From NCBI GenBank assembly GCA_029224185.1, contig CM055197.1, forward strand, positions 18,328,642 through 18,392,641: a stretch of 64,000 bases of DNA, written 5' to 3'. Numbering within the stretch: position 1 is the first letter of the stretch; each line of letters opens with the position of its first letter. Origin of the DNA: Karalla daura (Eukaryota; Chordata; Actinopteri; Chaetodontiformes; Leiognathidae). The notes under the pieces are model-generated. The model was given only the letters and a program-made list of their open reading frames with translations. It had not been told where the DNA came from and did not search any database. A program made the translations under genes and the position numbers. Of the stretch, positions 35,493-46,600 are shown piece by piece.

Positions 35493-36524
35493 CTCTGCGA
35501 GCGACTTGTACTTTGATCGGACGGGACCCGGGTCACAGGGACTCCAGTCCACCATGTAAACCAGGCCCAAAACCAAAAAAAAACCACCTTTTTTTTTCTC
35601 TTTTTTTAACCATATGCAGAGGACTGCGGAGCAAGGTGCTTTGCTGGACGACCTCTACTCGTCCAGGATACAAAAAGGCTTCGAAAAAACGAAGAGCGGC
35701 GCCGTGCAGGACTCGAGATGCGTGTCGAGGCCATCAGAGCGATTCCTCTGCTCTCCAGCACGTTTCTGGACTCGACCGGCTGGGACGCCGCCTCCGGCGG
35801 CCCACCGGCGGAGGCGACGCGGAGTCCGAAACACCCGCGTCCAACGTGTTCGTGCACGCGCTCGTCAATGGCTAACCCCTCTACACAGAGTGTGAAGCAA
35901 GCAGCTGTCGACGCCTCTCAAATGACCTCAAACCTCTGATATGATGGGCTTTTTCTTCCTTATTTACCGCTTGCGTCGACATCAGGGGGGGAAACCGTGG
36001 AAAGGAGAGGGCCTGCGACACACCGTTTCATGTCAGGTGGGACGTCATGGAGAGAGCGCGAGGGCGCTAGCCCCCCGTAGAAAAAGATACATCAAAAGGC
36101 GCCCCGTAGAAAAGGTTACGAGCCAGTCTTGTCTCTCGGCGATCTCCGGTGATAGGAAGGTACAAAACGCCCGGGATGGGCCTCGTTTGCCTTCTCGGGC
36201 TCTTTAGCTCCTTTCAGCATCATTCAATCACCCGACACCGATTGCTGTGAGTTAAAGCTTCTAAAAAAAGGAAAAAGCTGCGATAAAAGTCTTCGTCTTA
36301 GCACAATCATGTTTTAACAAATATAGTAGGAACTTTGTTTTTTGTGTTTGCTTTTTGTCACTTTTGTACAATTCGAAATCATCCCGACGTCGTGAGAAAA
36401 CCCTGAATCTCAAAACCGGCTTCCCGAAACTACGTCCGCTTGGCGCGCTTTACACATCTTTTTTTTGTTTGTTTGTTTGTTTACAGTACAAATCGAGAGA
36501 GGGAACATCAACAGAAACCGACGA

Positions 36525-36555
36525 CCCCCCCCCCCCCCCACCCCCTCACCCCCCG
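36525..36555. repeat. C-rich tract
   Basis: C15 followed by ACCCCCTCACCCCCC, just inside the proposed pcmtd1 3' UTR. Confidence 0.85.
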
Positions 36556-36735
36556 ACAACCATAACATTATTATCCGACGCTATCTGTGACGTGTCTTTG
36601 GGCCGCAGGTCTGCCATCAAGATCTCATGGAAATAACGCTACATTTGCACTGGGGGGGGACAAGAGGAAAGGAGAGGGCGAGAGGGAGAAGCATTCTCCA
36701 GCAGGCCGTCGAGGCGGGGCCGTCCGGGGAACGAG

Positions 36736-37130
36736 TCACTTCTCTCGGTAGTACAGCAGATACGCTTTCAGCGACTCGGGCAGCGGCAGGGCCAGTATTT
36801 GGTCTCTCAGCACGTTCACCTGCTTGAGGATCTCGATGTCGCCAATGTCCCTCTCCTCCTCCTCCTCCTCCGCCGCCGCCGCCGCCGCCGCCTCCTTGCG
36901 CTCCTCCTCGCCGTGCTCCTCCTCCTCGCTCTCCACCATCTGGGGGATGAGCTGGTTGCCGACGAACACGTAGGTGTTGATGCGCCGCCGCCGGCAGCGC
37001 CGGCGCTTGCGCTTCTGCGGCGCCCGGGGCGCGGCGCCCCGGCCCGGGCCGTCCTCGCCGGCCAGGCCGCGCAGCGTGCGGCGGATGTGGATGCGACACA
37101 GGTCCTGGAGGCTGCGGACGGCCACCGGGG
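36736..37130 (-). CDS. pcmtd1: pcmtd1 coding exon 5 (stop)
   Basis: 395 nt from acceptor GCTCCTCAG| at 37131 to TGA (36736-36738). Encodes (P)PVAVRSLQDLCRIHIRRTLR, an Arg/Lys-rich patch (QKRKRRRCRRRRI), NTYVFVGNQLIPQ, a Glu/Ala tract with seven Ala and six Glu in a row, and the conserved end LPLPESLKAYLLYYREK. Human has ESLKAYLTYFRDK. Confidence 0.95.
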
Positions 37131-37639
37131 CTGAGGAGCAAGGGACGGACACGGTTAAACGGCTCGCACGCGCGCACATTCACACACGCACGCACACCTG
37201 AAATCATCTCGATCGTCTCGACTGCGTTTCCTCACAGGGAGAGGGAGAAGCACAGAGAGAGAGAGAGGGGTTTTCTAGGACGGCTAGGAGACAACTGCTC
37301 TCTGATCCTCCCAGGGTTTTCAGGGTCCACACAACAGGAGGGGCAACCCTGGCACTGCTTCGGGGCAGCACAGCATAACAGAAAAAGATGGGGATGCCTA
37401 TACAACCGGGCTGGACCTTCAGCTGGGTTGGCACACGGGCGAGTGCCAGGGAGAGAACCGCGGCTCCCGAAGCAGGGGAATCAGTGAATGTGGCCATCTT
37501 GACATGACGCAGCAAATACAGCTGCGGGAAACGTCTCATCACGTCACATTGCATGTGCCGTCCGACTTAACGTATTGCCTGCCTCACTCATCAAGACTGG
37601 CGTGATAGTAGAAAGAGAGGGGGAGGGAGAGGGAGTGAG

Positions 37640-37707
<68 letters not shown>

Positions 37708-37756
37708 GGAGAGAGGGAGAGAAAGAGAGAGACAGAGACAGAGAGAGGGAGAGGTA

Positions 37757-37801
<45 letters not shown>

Positions 37802-37808
37802 TGAGAGA

Positions 37809-37851
<43 letters not shown>

Positions 37852-37999
37852 AGAGGGAGAGGGAGAGAGAGGGAGAGGGAGAGGGAGAGGGAGAGAGACN
37901 NNNNNNNNNNNNNNNNNNNNNNNNNNNNNNNNNNNNNNNNNNNNNNNNNNNNNNNNNNNNNNNNNNNNNNNNNNNNNNNNNNNNNNNNNNNNNNNNNNN

Positions 38000-38051
<52 letters not shown>

Positions 38052-38797
38052 GAGAGAGAGAGACAGAGGAGAGAGAGAGAGCCCGGGGTTCCTGCTGCGT
38101 TGCTGTGTGGAGGACAGAGGGATGGGGAACTCACGCAGATGGACGGTGTCGGGCTTCTCTCCGTCCGCTCTGCTCTGCTGGACCAACGGGGCAAAGGACA
38201 CCGCCAAGATGTTTTGCTCTCCCATGTGCACTGGCCGGTCCTGGTTATCTGGGTCAGCTGCATAAAAAGGTGGAAAAAAAAAGGAAAAAACTCAACTCCA
38301 CACTCGAGATGGTATAAAATATGAAGTAGCGTGTGGCATCAGGGAGCAAAGCGGCTGCGGGCCGAACCGGCACAGCTTCTCGGGGGAAAACATATTTACG
38401 TGATATTTCCATGCAGGTGAACTTGGCGGGGCGTGTTTACTTTGAACACCTGTCGGCGCTTCACAGCGCATGTGTTTTTAGCGACGGCCTGACGGCTCTG
38501 AACAGCGACGCTCCCCTGCAGTACGCGTGGAATGAGCGAGTCCCCGCCGGCGCGTGGAGCTCCGCAATTACGTCTGTATACAGATATGCAAATGGCCTCC
38601 TGGTTAAGCAACGCCTGACACACGCAGGTGTTCGTCGCATGTGCAGATGTGCACCCGGAGAGACGATATGAGCCATGCCCCTGGAGGGAAGAGCACGGCC
38701 CCCTTGAAGATTTGCATCCGCGCTGCTTTATCGGATAGCTCCGTGAAGCATCGCCTCTGTCTCTCTCTGTCTCTCTCTTTCTCTCTGTCTCTCTCTG

Positions 38798-38828
<31 letters not shown>

Positions 38829-38909
38829 CTCTCTCTGTGTCTGTCTCTCTCTTTCTCTCTGTCTCTCTCTCTCTGTGTCTCTCTGTCTCTCTCTCTCTGT
38901 CTCTCTCTG

Positions 38910-38940
<31 letters not shown>

Positions 38941-38961
38941 CTCTCTCTCTGTGTCTCTCTG

Positions 38962-38992
<31 letters not shown>

Positions 38993-40738
38993 GTGTCTCT
39001 CTCTCTCTGTCTCTCTCTCTCTCTGTGTGTCTCTCTCTCTCTTCCTCTCTCTCTCTCTCTCTCCCTCTCTCCACACTCGCTCAAAGAGCCACCTGACGTA
39101 ATCGACAAATAGCAAAATGAACGAGGACAGGACGGAGCGGCGGGGTTGAGCCATGAAATCCTTTATCAAAGCGCATGTAAAATTTATCGAGCAAAATTGA
39201 TTATAAATTGTCCTCTCCCCACCCCCGCCCCCACCCCCCCCACGCCCCTTCGCGAAAGAAATCATCTCGGGAAGTGAGCGAGAATTAATACCGAAATGCC
39301 TCTGCTGGGACTAACACAATAAGGCCGGCTGCCACTCAAAGCGCTTTTATCGCGCCGAGGCGAAAACCACGCAGGGGAGGAAGAGTCGGGGCTTTATTCG
39401 AGGAGCGTAGCGGCCTCCAAAAACACCCATGAGCCTCTGCCATCTGTCGTCCCCGCTCACGACACGTACAAGCGCACGCGGCGGCCTAGTTCCGCCGGGG
39501 CAGCGTGGCCACCGCTACGGAGAAGCCTCCGCCATTTCTCTCCACGGACGAGCTCCGCCTGCCACACGTTGCGTCTCGGGGACTCGGGCTCGTTGCGCCA
39601 AAATAAAAACCTCGGCCCCCCTTTAATGTTTGTCCGTTTTGCTCGAGACAGACGCAACAGCTAAACCCTCGAACTCATTCATTCATTCGTTCACTCACAG
39701 CCATCTTTAACGGACTTCATTCAGCAGCGTAACCCACGGGGCGACCGTAGAGGGGGGTCCCTTGTAACACCCTTCCCACTGTACGTAGCCGGAGATGTTC
39801 CTATGTACATATATTACTTTCCGTCGAAGCCGAGCTCCAGACAACACCTGCGGCCTCTCCCGCTTTAATCGTTCCGCGCTGATGAAAGGCCGCAGCAAAG
39901 CGGACGGGGACAGAGCTTCTGCTCCGTGATCGGCGCCGATTCGTTTTCCTGAGGAGCCCGGGTCGTTAACTCCTCGCAAGGTGAGGTGAGAGTAACAATT
40001 AAAGGACATTCCCGACGAGGAACGACTGTTTATTCCGACTGTCTGGAGAGTTTAATGGCAGGTTGGTTTTTTTTCAAACAGCTCTCATTAGTGTTACGTG
40101 GCTGGGCTGGATATGGAGCTCATGCTGTTCGGGGCTGACCGAGGGCTCTAATGACGGTGTCGGTTGATTGTTTTTGCCACCATGATTCGTGCGTGTGTCG
40201 TTTTCTTACCAATATGTTCTGCCTTCTTTAAAAACACGGCAGAGCGTCTCATTGACTTACGCACGTTTTCCTCACTGAAATCAGAACTCTGAGAAACTGA
40301 CAATATCTGTTACCTCGCCTACTCCTGGACACATCACTCACACCTAGGTGCAAGTTAAGAGTCTCCAGTTGGTCCAAACGTGCCTGTCTTTGGCGCTGTG
40401 GGAGGAAACCAAAGCAGGCCTCAGTCCAGACTGGGAGTCGAACCCGCGACCTCCCTGACAAGACTACTGACCACTGCGGACCCGGCAACATCCCAGCCCC
40501 GAATCTTTTGTCCGCGCCTAATCCCAAGTCAGACTTTGCTCCTTCTCCCTCCGAAATGGGCCCAAAGTCTCCACCATAAATATGTCAAGATCCCTGGCTC
40601 CCCTCACTGAGAAAGGTTCCTGCCAAAAATGTCCTCCACCAGCTTCTTAAAATATTCCTAATGCCCCCTCACATGCCCCACACTCTGTCCGCGATCGCAC
40701 ATCCACCACTTTAAATAAAACATTCATTTCTGCAGCCC

Positions 40739-40814
<76 letters not shown>

Positions 40815-42384
40815 CCTTGCACAGCTGCTCAAATCCAGGGGCAGTCTTGGCTCAATAATGCATGTGGAAGTTGCGTAACCAGTCTTGTAGGTCAGAGCTG
40901 TTTTACCTAGTTTTCCCCTGCCGTGTTCGCACGATGAATGGCAATCGCGATGTGTTGACAGCCCGCGGGACTTACCTGATCCTCTATAGGCATCACCAGA
41001 ATGCCTCCGATTTTGAGCAGCACTTTCATGTAATTTTCATGGTCCTTCTGCACGCCGGCGCCGCAGTAGATGCGATCGTACTGGTGGCTGTCTGTTGAGA
41101 TTTCAAGGCAATTTCCCACCTCGAAGACGGGTTCACAGAACTCAAACCTGCGAGGAAGATAACAACGGCGATACGAATAAAAACGGCAGCGGGCGCGGCA
41201 TTACATGGGTCCGCCCGGGACGGACTTGCCAAATAGAGAGAGGAATTAGAGAGGTTGAAATGCATTTCATTTGCAAAACAAAGTCCAAAGATTAGCGGTT
41301 TGTTTTGTGGTATCACGCAGTCTTAAGTAAAATGTGCTTGAGAAAGCAAATCAGCACATTATTGTGCTGATCTGCTACCTATCACGAGTTAATAACCTAT
41401 ATCGTGTTTCATGACAACTCTTTTACAATGCGTGCACGCCCTCTTTGAGCAGATTGTATGACCTCCAGACAGAACCAGTCCAGTCATTTCTTTCTTTATC
41501 CCTAGCCTCACTACCGAGCTAGCAGCTGTGCCCCCCACCATCAAAGGTTCGTCGTGGGTTAGGTAATGGCAGCGATCTCCAGTACATTTCCCTCTTTAGG
41601 GCGCGTACTTACTTATCAAAGCTGTCACTATTCTTTATGAAGTCATCCAGCTTCTCTCTGGCATATTCCACCACGTCCTTGTGGAGCTCAACTCCGTGGT
41701 TCACACCGAAGGGTCCTTGAGGGGGAGTTAAAGGAAAAGAAAAAAAAGAAAACTGGCATCAACTTCAGTTCAGACAGTGCCCCGCAGAGCTACAACAACT
41801 CACTGTTTTATGTTGCAAAAAAATATCCGCTCCCTGTGAATATCGCTTTTGTTTTCGGGGGATTGTAAATGAGATAGCGTGACAGGACAAGAATTTCTCA
41901 AGAGGCTCCTTGACCTTTGGAACCGCGTGCGCCGTGTCTTTTAACATTTTACAGACCACAGAAACGTAATGAACCAGGAAGGCTATTCTGACTCGTAGGA
42001 ACGCCGCGTGCTTTCGTTGCGGACGTGCCAAGCTGCATCCCAGCCCGCCCCACAACGTGACGCTCCGCCGCGCTTACCTATGATGAGGCCGACCATTGTG
42101 CTCAGGTAGCCGGTTCCGCTGCCCAGATTGAGGAAAGAGAGGCCCGGCTGTAGTTTGAGGGCCTCCATCACCTCCGAGTATATGCACGGAGCGGACAGGT
42201 GTATGTTGCCGTGTTTCCAGGCCAGGTCTTTGTAGGCACTGTCCCGATAGCCGTCCAGGTAGTAGTCCCCGCGGTCGATGGCCCGAAACGCCTGCTCGAC
42301 TTTCTCCGTGCGGATGTACTGCGCCTCCTTCAGATTATCAATGAGGTCGTCGTTGTCCTCCCCGGCGCTCACGGCTCCCCCCAT
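36736..42384 (-). CDS. pcmtd1: PCMTD1: protein-L-isoaspartate O-methyltransferase domain-containing protein 1
   Basis: Five coding exons (42078-42384, 41613-41715, 40976-41147, 38135-38257, 36736-37130) give about 366 residues; human PCMTD1 has 357 as I recall. The protein is related to the isoaspartate repair methyltransferase PCMT1. In the literature it binds S-adenosylmethionine and works as a substrate receptor of cullin-RING ligases rather than as a proven repair enzyme. Seen here: N-terminal MGGAVSAGE, a likely N-myristoylation signal; HLSAP (62-66); SAM-binding GSGTGYL (88-94); YDRIYCGAGVQ; and a C-terminal box starting LQDLCRIHIRRTLR, consistent with the Elongin-binding box reported for this family. 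The C-terminal Arg/Lys-rich and Glu/Ala-rich part is expanded. One base is missing in exon 4 (38212-38215) relative to the conserved frame. All other junction phases agree. The start exon is preceded by acceptor CTTGTCAG|, so at least one 5' UTR exon lies upstream. Confidence 0.95.
37611..38091. repeat. Long (GA)n array broken by an assembly gap
   Basis: GA with GGGAGA, GATA and GACA variants on both sides of the gap. At least 380 bp are visible. Ser/Leu-Pro or Arg/Glu frames crossing it are artefacts. Confidence 0.95.
37900..37999. other. Scaffold gap (100 N)
   Basis: Exactly 100 N inside the GA array. A round number usually means a gap of unknown size. Confidence 0.99.
38135..38257 (-). 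CDS. pcmtd1: pcmtd1 coding exon 4 with apparent 1-base deletion
   Basis: 123 nt between TTTTTATGCAG| and |GTGAGT. The first part reads LTQITRTGQCTWESK and the rest, one frame over, reads NILAVSFAPLVQQ, as in human PCMTD1 (TWESKNILAVSFAPLVQ). The frame changes in an A-run (TTTT on + strand, 38212-38215) where the conserved frame needs five A. With one added base the exon is 124 nt and both junction phases are correct. Confidence 0.9.
38756..39072. repeat. CT/CTGT/CTTT array
   Basis: About 317 bp built of CTCT with regular GT and TT substitutions, so a higher-order unit of about 8-16 bp is likely. The array is GA-rich in the pcmtd1 transcript. Long frames here on both strands are low-complexity artefacts. 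Confidence 0.95.
40318..40485 (-). mobile_element. tRNA-derived SINE with recognisable B box, reverse orientation
   Basis: On the - strand: 'gtggtcagtagtcttgtcag', 'gcgggttcgactcccag' (contains the Pol III B-box GGTTCGACTCC, complement of 40434-40444), 'ggtttcctcccacagcgcc', 'gtttggaccaactggagact', 'cacctaggtgtgagtg'. The 3' tail is missing. It lies in the same orientation as pcmtd1. Confidence 0.75.
40741..40812. repeat. (GT)36 microsatellite
   Basis: Pure GT over 72 bp. It reads (AC)36 in the pcmtd1 transcript, starting about 160 nt after the exon 3 donor. Confidence 0.97.
40976..41147 (-). CDS. pcmtd1: pcmtd1 coding exon 3
   Basis: 172 nt encoding (K)FEFCEPVFEVGNCLEISTD, SHQYDRIYCGAGVQKDHENY and MKVLLKIGGILVMPIEDQ, between CCTCGCAG| and |GTAAGT. 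Corresponds to the methyltransferase core after the SAM motif. Confidence 0.95.
41148..41612 (-). other. pcmtd1: pcmtd1 intron 2
   Basis: 465 bp. A short hairpin ATCAGCAC-attatt-GTGCTGAT lies near 41352-41373. Nothing else recognised. Confidence 0.7.
41613..41715 (-). CDS. pcmtd1: pcmtd1 coding exon 2
   Basis: 103 nt encoding (G)PFGVNHGVELHKDVVEYAR, EKLDDFIKNSDSFD plus two bases of Lys, between CCCTCAAG| and |GTAAGT. Confidence 0.94.
42078..42384 (-). CDS. pcmtd1: pcmtd1 coding exon 1 (start codon)
   Basis: 307 nt from ATG (42382-42384) to donor ATAG|GTAAGC. The exon itself starts one base earlier, at 42385, after CTTGTCAG|. Encodes MGGAVSAGEDNDDLIDNLKE to LNLGSGTGYLSTMVGLII. The start is fixed by exact agreement with the vertebrate N terminus. 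Confidence 0.96.
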
Positions 42385-43423
42385 ACTGACAAGAGAAGAG
42401 GGACACAGGGGCCGGACGGGTGCTCAGGGTCAGTGGTCCCTCCTCAGAGTGGCATGGGGACGGGCGACGGGGTGAAGGACGAAGGCTCCTCGGACGTCGG
42501 CTCAGATCGCAACGCTCATGTCAAGGCAGCGGGTGACCTGGGAGGAACGACAGAAATGTGTCAGGGCGCGGTGTGCGCTGGGGGCAGGCGTCCACGGGCA
42601 GATTCAGGGCGCTGATGAAAGTAAAGGTTTATTAAGATCGCTGCACAGTGGGGGATCGTCGTTTGATGGAAAGTGAACGATCGAGCTCCCAAATGAATCC
42701 CCATCAGGAAGAAAACGTCAGAAATGTGCGTTTCACAACGCACTTGTAACAGGTCTGATGAAGCACCGTGGCAGTGTTTATTTGGATATTTACTGCATAC
42801 CAAAATGGGATTGTGGAAAAAAAAAAAACAATCCAGCGATTCAGCATTTAATCTGATAATAGAGCGTTTGGCCCCACACAGGCTGCATTAAGCTAACCAT
42901 TTCCCTCGTTAACCCCCAGACACACACCTCTATTAACCTATACATTTCGCTCACGCTCCATTATATACGGGCCTTTTTCAGAGCAGGCATTATGACACAG
43001 TGCTATACACGGAGCACAGGTAGAATTAATTACCTCCTCTTCCATTTAGGTTCAAGGGCCCCGGCATACAGGACTACGTGCTGGCGTGAAAGCGCGGCTT
43101 AATGGAAAAAGAGCTGCCATGAATGTAATGTGCTACACCTGTGATTTTCCTGCCCATGCACTACAAAATGCTTGTTGTGGGGGGGGGGGGGGCTTATTTG
43201 TCGCTACAAGAGCCACTTCAGTATATGGACTTGTTTGGTTTAAATATGTGGCTACGAAATGATGTTTAAGTTGAATTGTGTTCACAATAGTAAGTCTATA
43301 ATACATTTCCAACAGCGGCCTCCACCAAGGTCATGGTCGTGGTTTTATTACTCCCTTTATAGGGTCAAGTGTGGAAGATTAAGGGTGCATCATCAATGAT
43401 GATTATCATAATCATGTTTTCAT

Positions 43424-43655
43424 GGTTAGCGCTGTCGCCTCACAGCAAGACGGGCCCCTGTCAGACCAAGGGCTTTCTGTGTGGAGCATGCTCTCTCCGG
43501 GTCGGGCGCTCCAGTTTTCTCCAGCAGTCCAGAAACATGCGTGTTTAGGCCAGTGTTGTAACCTGCGTTGGGTGTGTTCCCTGCCTTCTCTCCGCGTGTG
43601 CAGGGAATATCTCTTTCCAGATAGCAGGTAGAATAATAGATAGATGGATGATCAT
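43424..43655 (+). mobile_element. Diverged tRNA-derived SINE
   Basis: 'ggttagcgctgtcgcctcac', 'agcaagacggg', 'gggctttctgtgtggagcat', 'tctccagcagtccagaaaca', 'tgcgtgtttaggccagt', 'gggtgtgttccctgcc' and the tail 'gatagatggatgatc' follow the order of the common fish SINE. Antisense to pcmtd1. Confidence 0.75.
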
Positions 43656-46600
43656 GTTTTCATTAGAATCCATTTTTAAAGACTGAACCCTTCACGTCCC
43701 CAGAGAGAAATGTGCAAGGTCGGACTGCCACGTTTCTACGGCAGCCCCGAGAGGGGAAAACAAACTACTCCAGAGAGAGCCTCTCGAGATTCCAATATGA
43801 GAATGAGCGGAGGCTTGGATCAATACTCGTCTTTGACCACGCGCTGACAGTGTGTAATGGATATAGTGTGCCTCTGTATGAAACAAGCATCAGATCGGGG
43901 ATGGACTACACCGAGATGTAAAGCTCGCTGCGATGCTGTAATTCATTATTTAAATACACCCTCGCTCTGGTCTCCCTGCCTACTTGAATTGCGGATACAC
44001 CAGAGTTTCACATGAAGGCGAGACTCAGTTCAGGCGAACGCGAGTCAAAACAAGCCGCTCTTCAGACGCAGCAGGACTAGGAGCGTGGGACACGGTGCTA
44101 CACAGCTGCTGCAGTCATGTCTGAGGTTGGACGGACTTACAAAGGTTGTACAAAGTACGAACTATTTTCAGGTTGCGCTGCGATACACTCAACAGAGGAC
44201 TGTCTGACTGGTCCTGGGTAGCGAACGGCAGATGTAATGCTTTTAGAGCTGAAACAAAGTATTCTTTTGATTTGTGAAGAACGAGAGATGTTGTTTGATT
44301 TGCTTTAAAAAAATAAAAAAACACACACAACTACAGAGAAACTGTTGACTGGTACATAATCAGGAGTATCCAGCCAAGAATGGTTTTTGGCAAACACTGA
44401 AAGGGTACACCATCTCGCTGATGAAAAATTCAGCAGAATTACCATTAATTCACCCTGTTCATGGATTTACAACACAACACAATGGGCCTAATACACCCAG
44501 ACATAATGAAGAGTTATAATGGTATCGGAAAATCCCTCAAGGTATGAAAGTGTCCTCTCACATCACATCACGCCACACAATGCTGGCCAACATACACATA
44601 AAATAGAAATCAAACTTCATGCATAAAATCATTTTTAGAATTGACGTACAGAGAGATAATGAGAGCTGACGCAAAGCTGGCCTCGGATACGTTTACAGTC
44701 TAGACAAAGCCGGAGGACCCCGGGGGTCCAAACCCCCAGCCCCAGGAGGGAGGTCACGGAAAGGAGCAAACATTTTTGGCAAGACCGCTCAACGCTCGCT
44801 GACTTTTTCTATATTTGTCTCTTGGAAAGAAACTATAATGAGGCTGCGATCATTTAGTCTGCTGAAGATGAAAAGATGGCGACAGAGGTGAAATCTGTTA
44901 CAGTTTCCCAAGGCACAAGCTCCTATCGCTGAATATCTTGTTTGATCCGACAAACAGCCTGAAACCCCAAAATAATCTACTTATTAAACAAAGACGCGCA
45001 GAAAATTCCCATGTTTAAGAGCCCAGAAGAACCAGCTACTGGAGCTTTTGCTTGAAACAGTTACTCACAGGTTGTTACTGTTGCCTCATAGCAAAAAAAA
45101 AGTACCAACGGTGTTCCTATCAACACGTACATAAATCTATGGATGGATGCTTACACGTATTGGTATCCACTAAGGTACTTACCTGCAATATGAGGTCTGA
45201 AACAGACATTCCTCTCCCAATTTATGAGGGGGGAGCACCACTGCAGGGTAATAAATGGCAGAGGGGGGGTCAATTGAATGATGCACAGTTTGGGACGTTC
45301 CTTACATTGTCCGTGCTGGACGCACTGTGCAATACCGAACTCTTTTAGTGCCCCATCGCGGCAGTAAAGGCAGAAAATTCAAACGCATGGTGGTCTTTGA
45401 ATGTTTTATGGCCGCTTTGATAACTAAAATGCCCCACTGTGGCGCAGTGTGAGAGGGTGTAGCCGGGGATCCAGCTGAGGGAGACAAGCCTTGAATTCCC
45501 TCTCTGCCTCCTCAGCATCTCCACATCTGACTCAGCTCGTACAGATTAAATTCAGAGGTGACTTTGTAGTGGGAGGCCTGGTAAGCTAATTTTCCATTGG
45601 CTCTTTCTCGCAGGCAAAAAAGAATCATTGATTCGCTCACCATCACCGTTTGGACAGCAGCAAATTTTTCATCCCCGGCTTTTTTTCTGCCCTCTCCGTA
45701 ATGCATCGTCCTTTAGGCCGGCCCCAGATGGAGGAAAATATAAGAAAATGGGTCAGGTGAGGTACTCTGCAAGCAAATTGCTTTCGGGTAGTGCTGCACG
45801 GTCGTACAAATGATGAGCCCTGAAACGTGGGTCATTATTCATCCGCTCGTTTAAGACAAATCAAAAGTCCAGATTGGCAGAAACATTAGTCATGATAGAG
45901 AAGCCGGGAGAGTACAGAGAGAGACACGCCTCCTTCCAAAATGGGAATCCACTTGTAAACACACACGGGTGTCCCGGGCTGACCCTGAGCGCGTGTGGAA
46001 AGCGCATGGACGCCGTCTCGGGTCATGACTGGTTGCTGTGACCCGGGATGACGACACGCCGCAGATCCTCTGCCAACATGAGATCGAGTTCAGTGCTGTA
46101 ACCAAATAGCTGAGGCCTGTCCAGGCGGCACTAGGATGTACACAGCGTTGCTGTGAAGTAAACCGACGATCCTCGGGGTTAGAAGTGTTTTCAATAAGAA
46201 ACTTTTACTGTTCGGTTATTTAGTTATGTCTGTAGGCAGTAATCGCAAGTGTCAAAAAAGAAAAATCAGACAATACATCTCCTGCCACAAGCCTCTCAGG
46301 TGCACAGCACTCATTTGTGATGTTTCAATGAGAGATTAGAAATGGGTTTCCTCATTCTTCCCAAACAACTTGACACTTGCCACTTCTTGAGAACATTGTG
46401 CTGAATTAACCTGCCCTAGGTTCCACCCCCTCGCTACATTATACAACTGCCATAAAAGCCTCTGAGTATTCTTTAATGTGCAGCACCTTGGCTATTTAGG
46501 TTACAATATGGCCTTTCCTCGGAGTCCACCCGCCTGGCTTGTGTTAGAGATCTCATGAAGCGTTCAGACGTAAAAAAAAAGTGAAAAGTGTATTTGCATC

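Larger units (their letters stand above)
34436..36735 (-). other. pcmtd1: pcmtd1 3' UTR (extent inferred)
   Basis: Runs down from the pcmtd1 stop. The - strand has AATAAA at the complement of 34436-34441 and an ATTAAA-type signal near 35241. It contains a C25 run (34936-34960), a G-rich tract (35455-35492) and a C15 run (36525-36539), all on the + strand. The extent is a guess from poly(A) signals, with no other gene seen. Confidence 0.4.
37131..38134 (-). other. pcmtd1: pcmtd1 intron 4 with GA array and gap
   Basis: About 1 kb as assembled, but its true length is unknown because of the N gap. Over half is a GA array on the + strand, which is CU-rich in the pcmtd1 transcript. Confidence 0.8.
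38258..40975 (-). other. pcmtd1: pcmtd1 intron 3, repeat-bearing and CpG-rich
   Basis: 2.7 kb. Holds a CT/CTGT/CTTT array (38756-39072), a C-rich tract (39219-39240), CpG-rich DNA (39340-39980), a reverse-strand SINE (40318-40485) and a (GT)36 run (40741-40812). No exon seen. Confidence 0.75.

Noticed and set aside
37544..38265. Open frames of 154-239 codons over the GA array
   Set aside because: Arg/Glu or Ser/Leu/Pro runs are translations of (GA)n and of the N gap. Only the 38135-38257 part is coding.
38396..39265. Open frames up to 289 codons over the CT array
   Set aside because: Low-complexity translation of CT/CTGT/CTTT repeats in all frames; lies in a pcmtd1 intron.
40380..40610. Reading the B-box sequence near 40434 as a functional tRNA gene
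   Set aside because: The B-box is followed by SINE body sequence and no cloverleaf with acceptor stem can be drawn; it is the head of a SINE.
42199..42615. 138-codon + strand frame
   Set aside because: Shadow of pcmtd1 coding exon 1 on the opposite strand.
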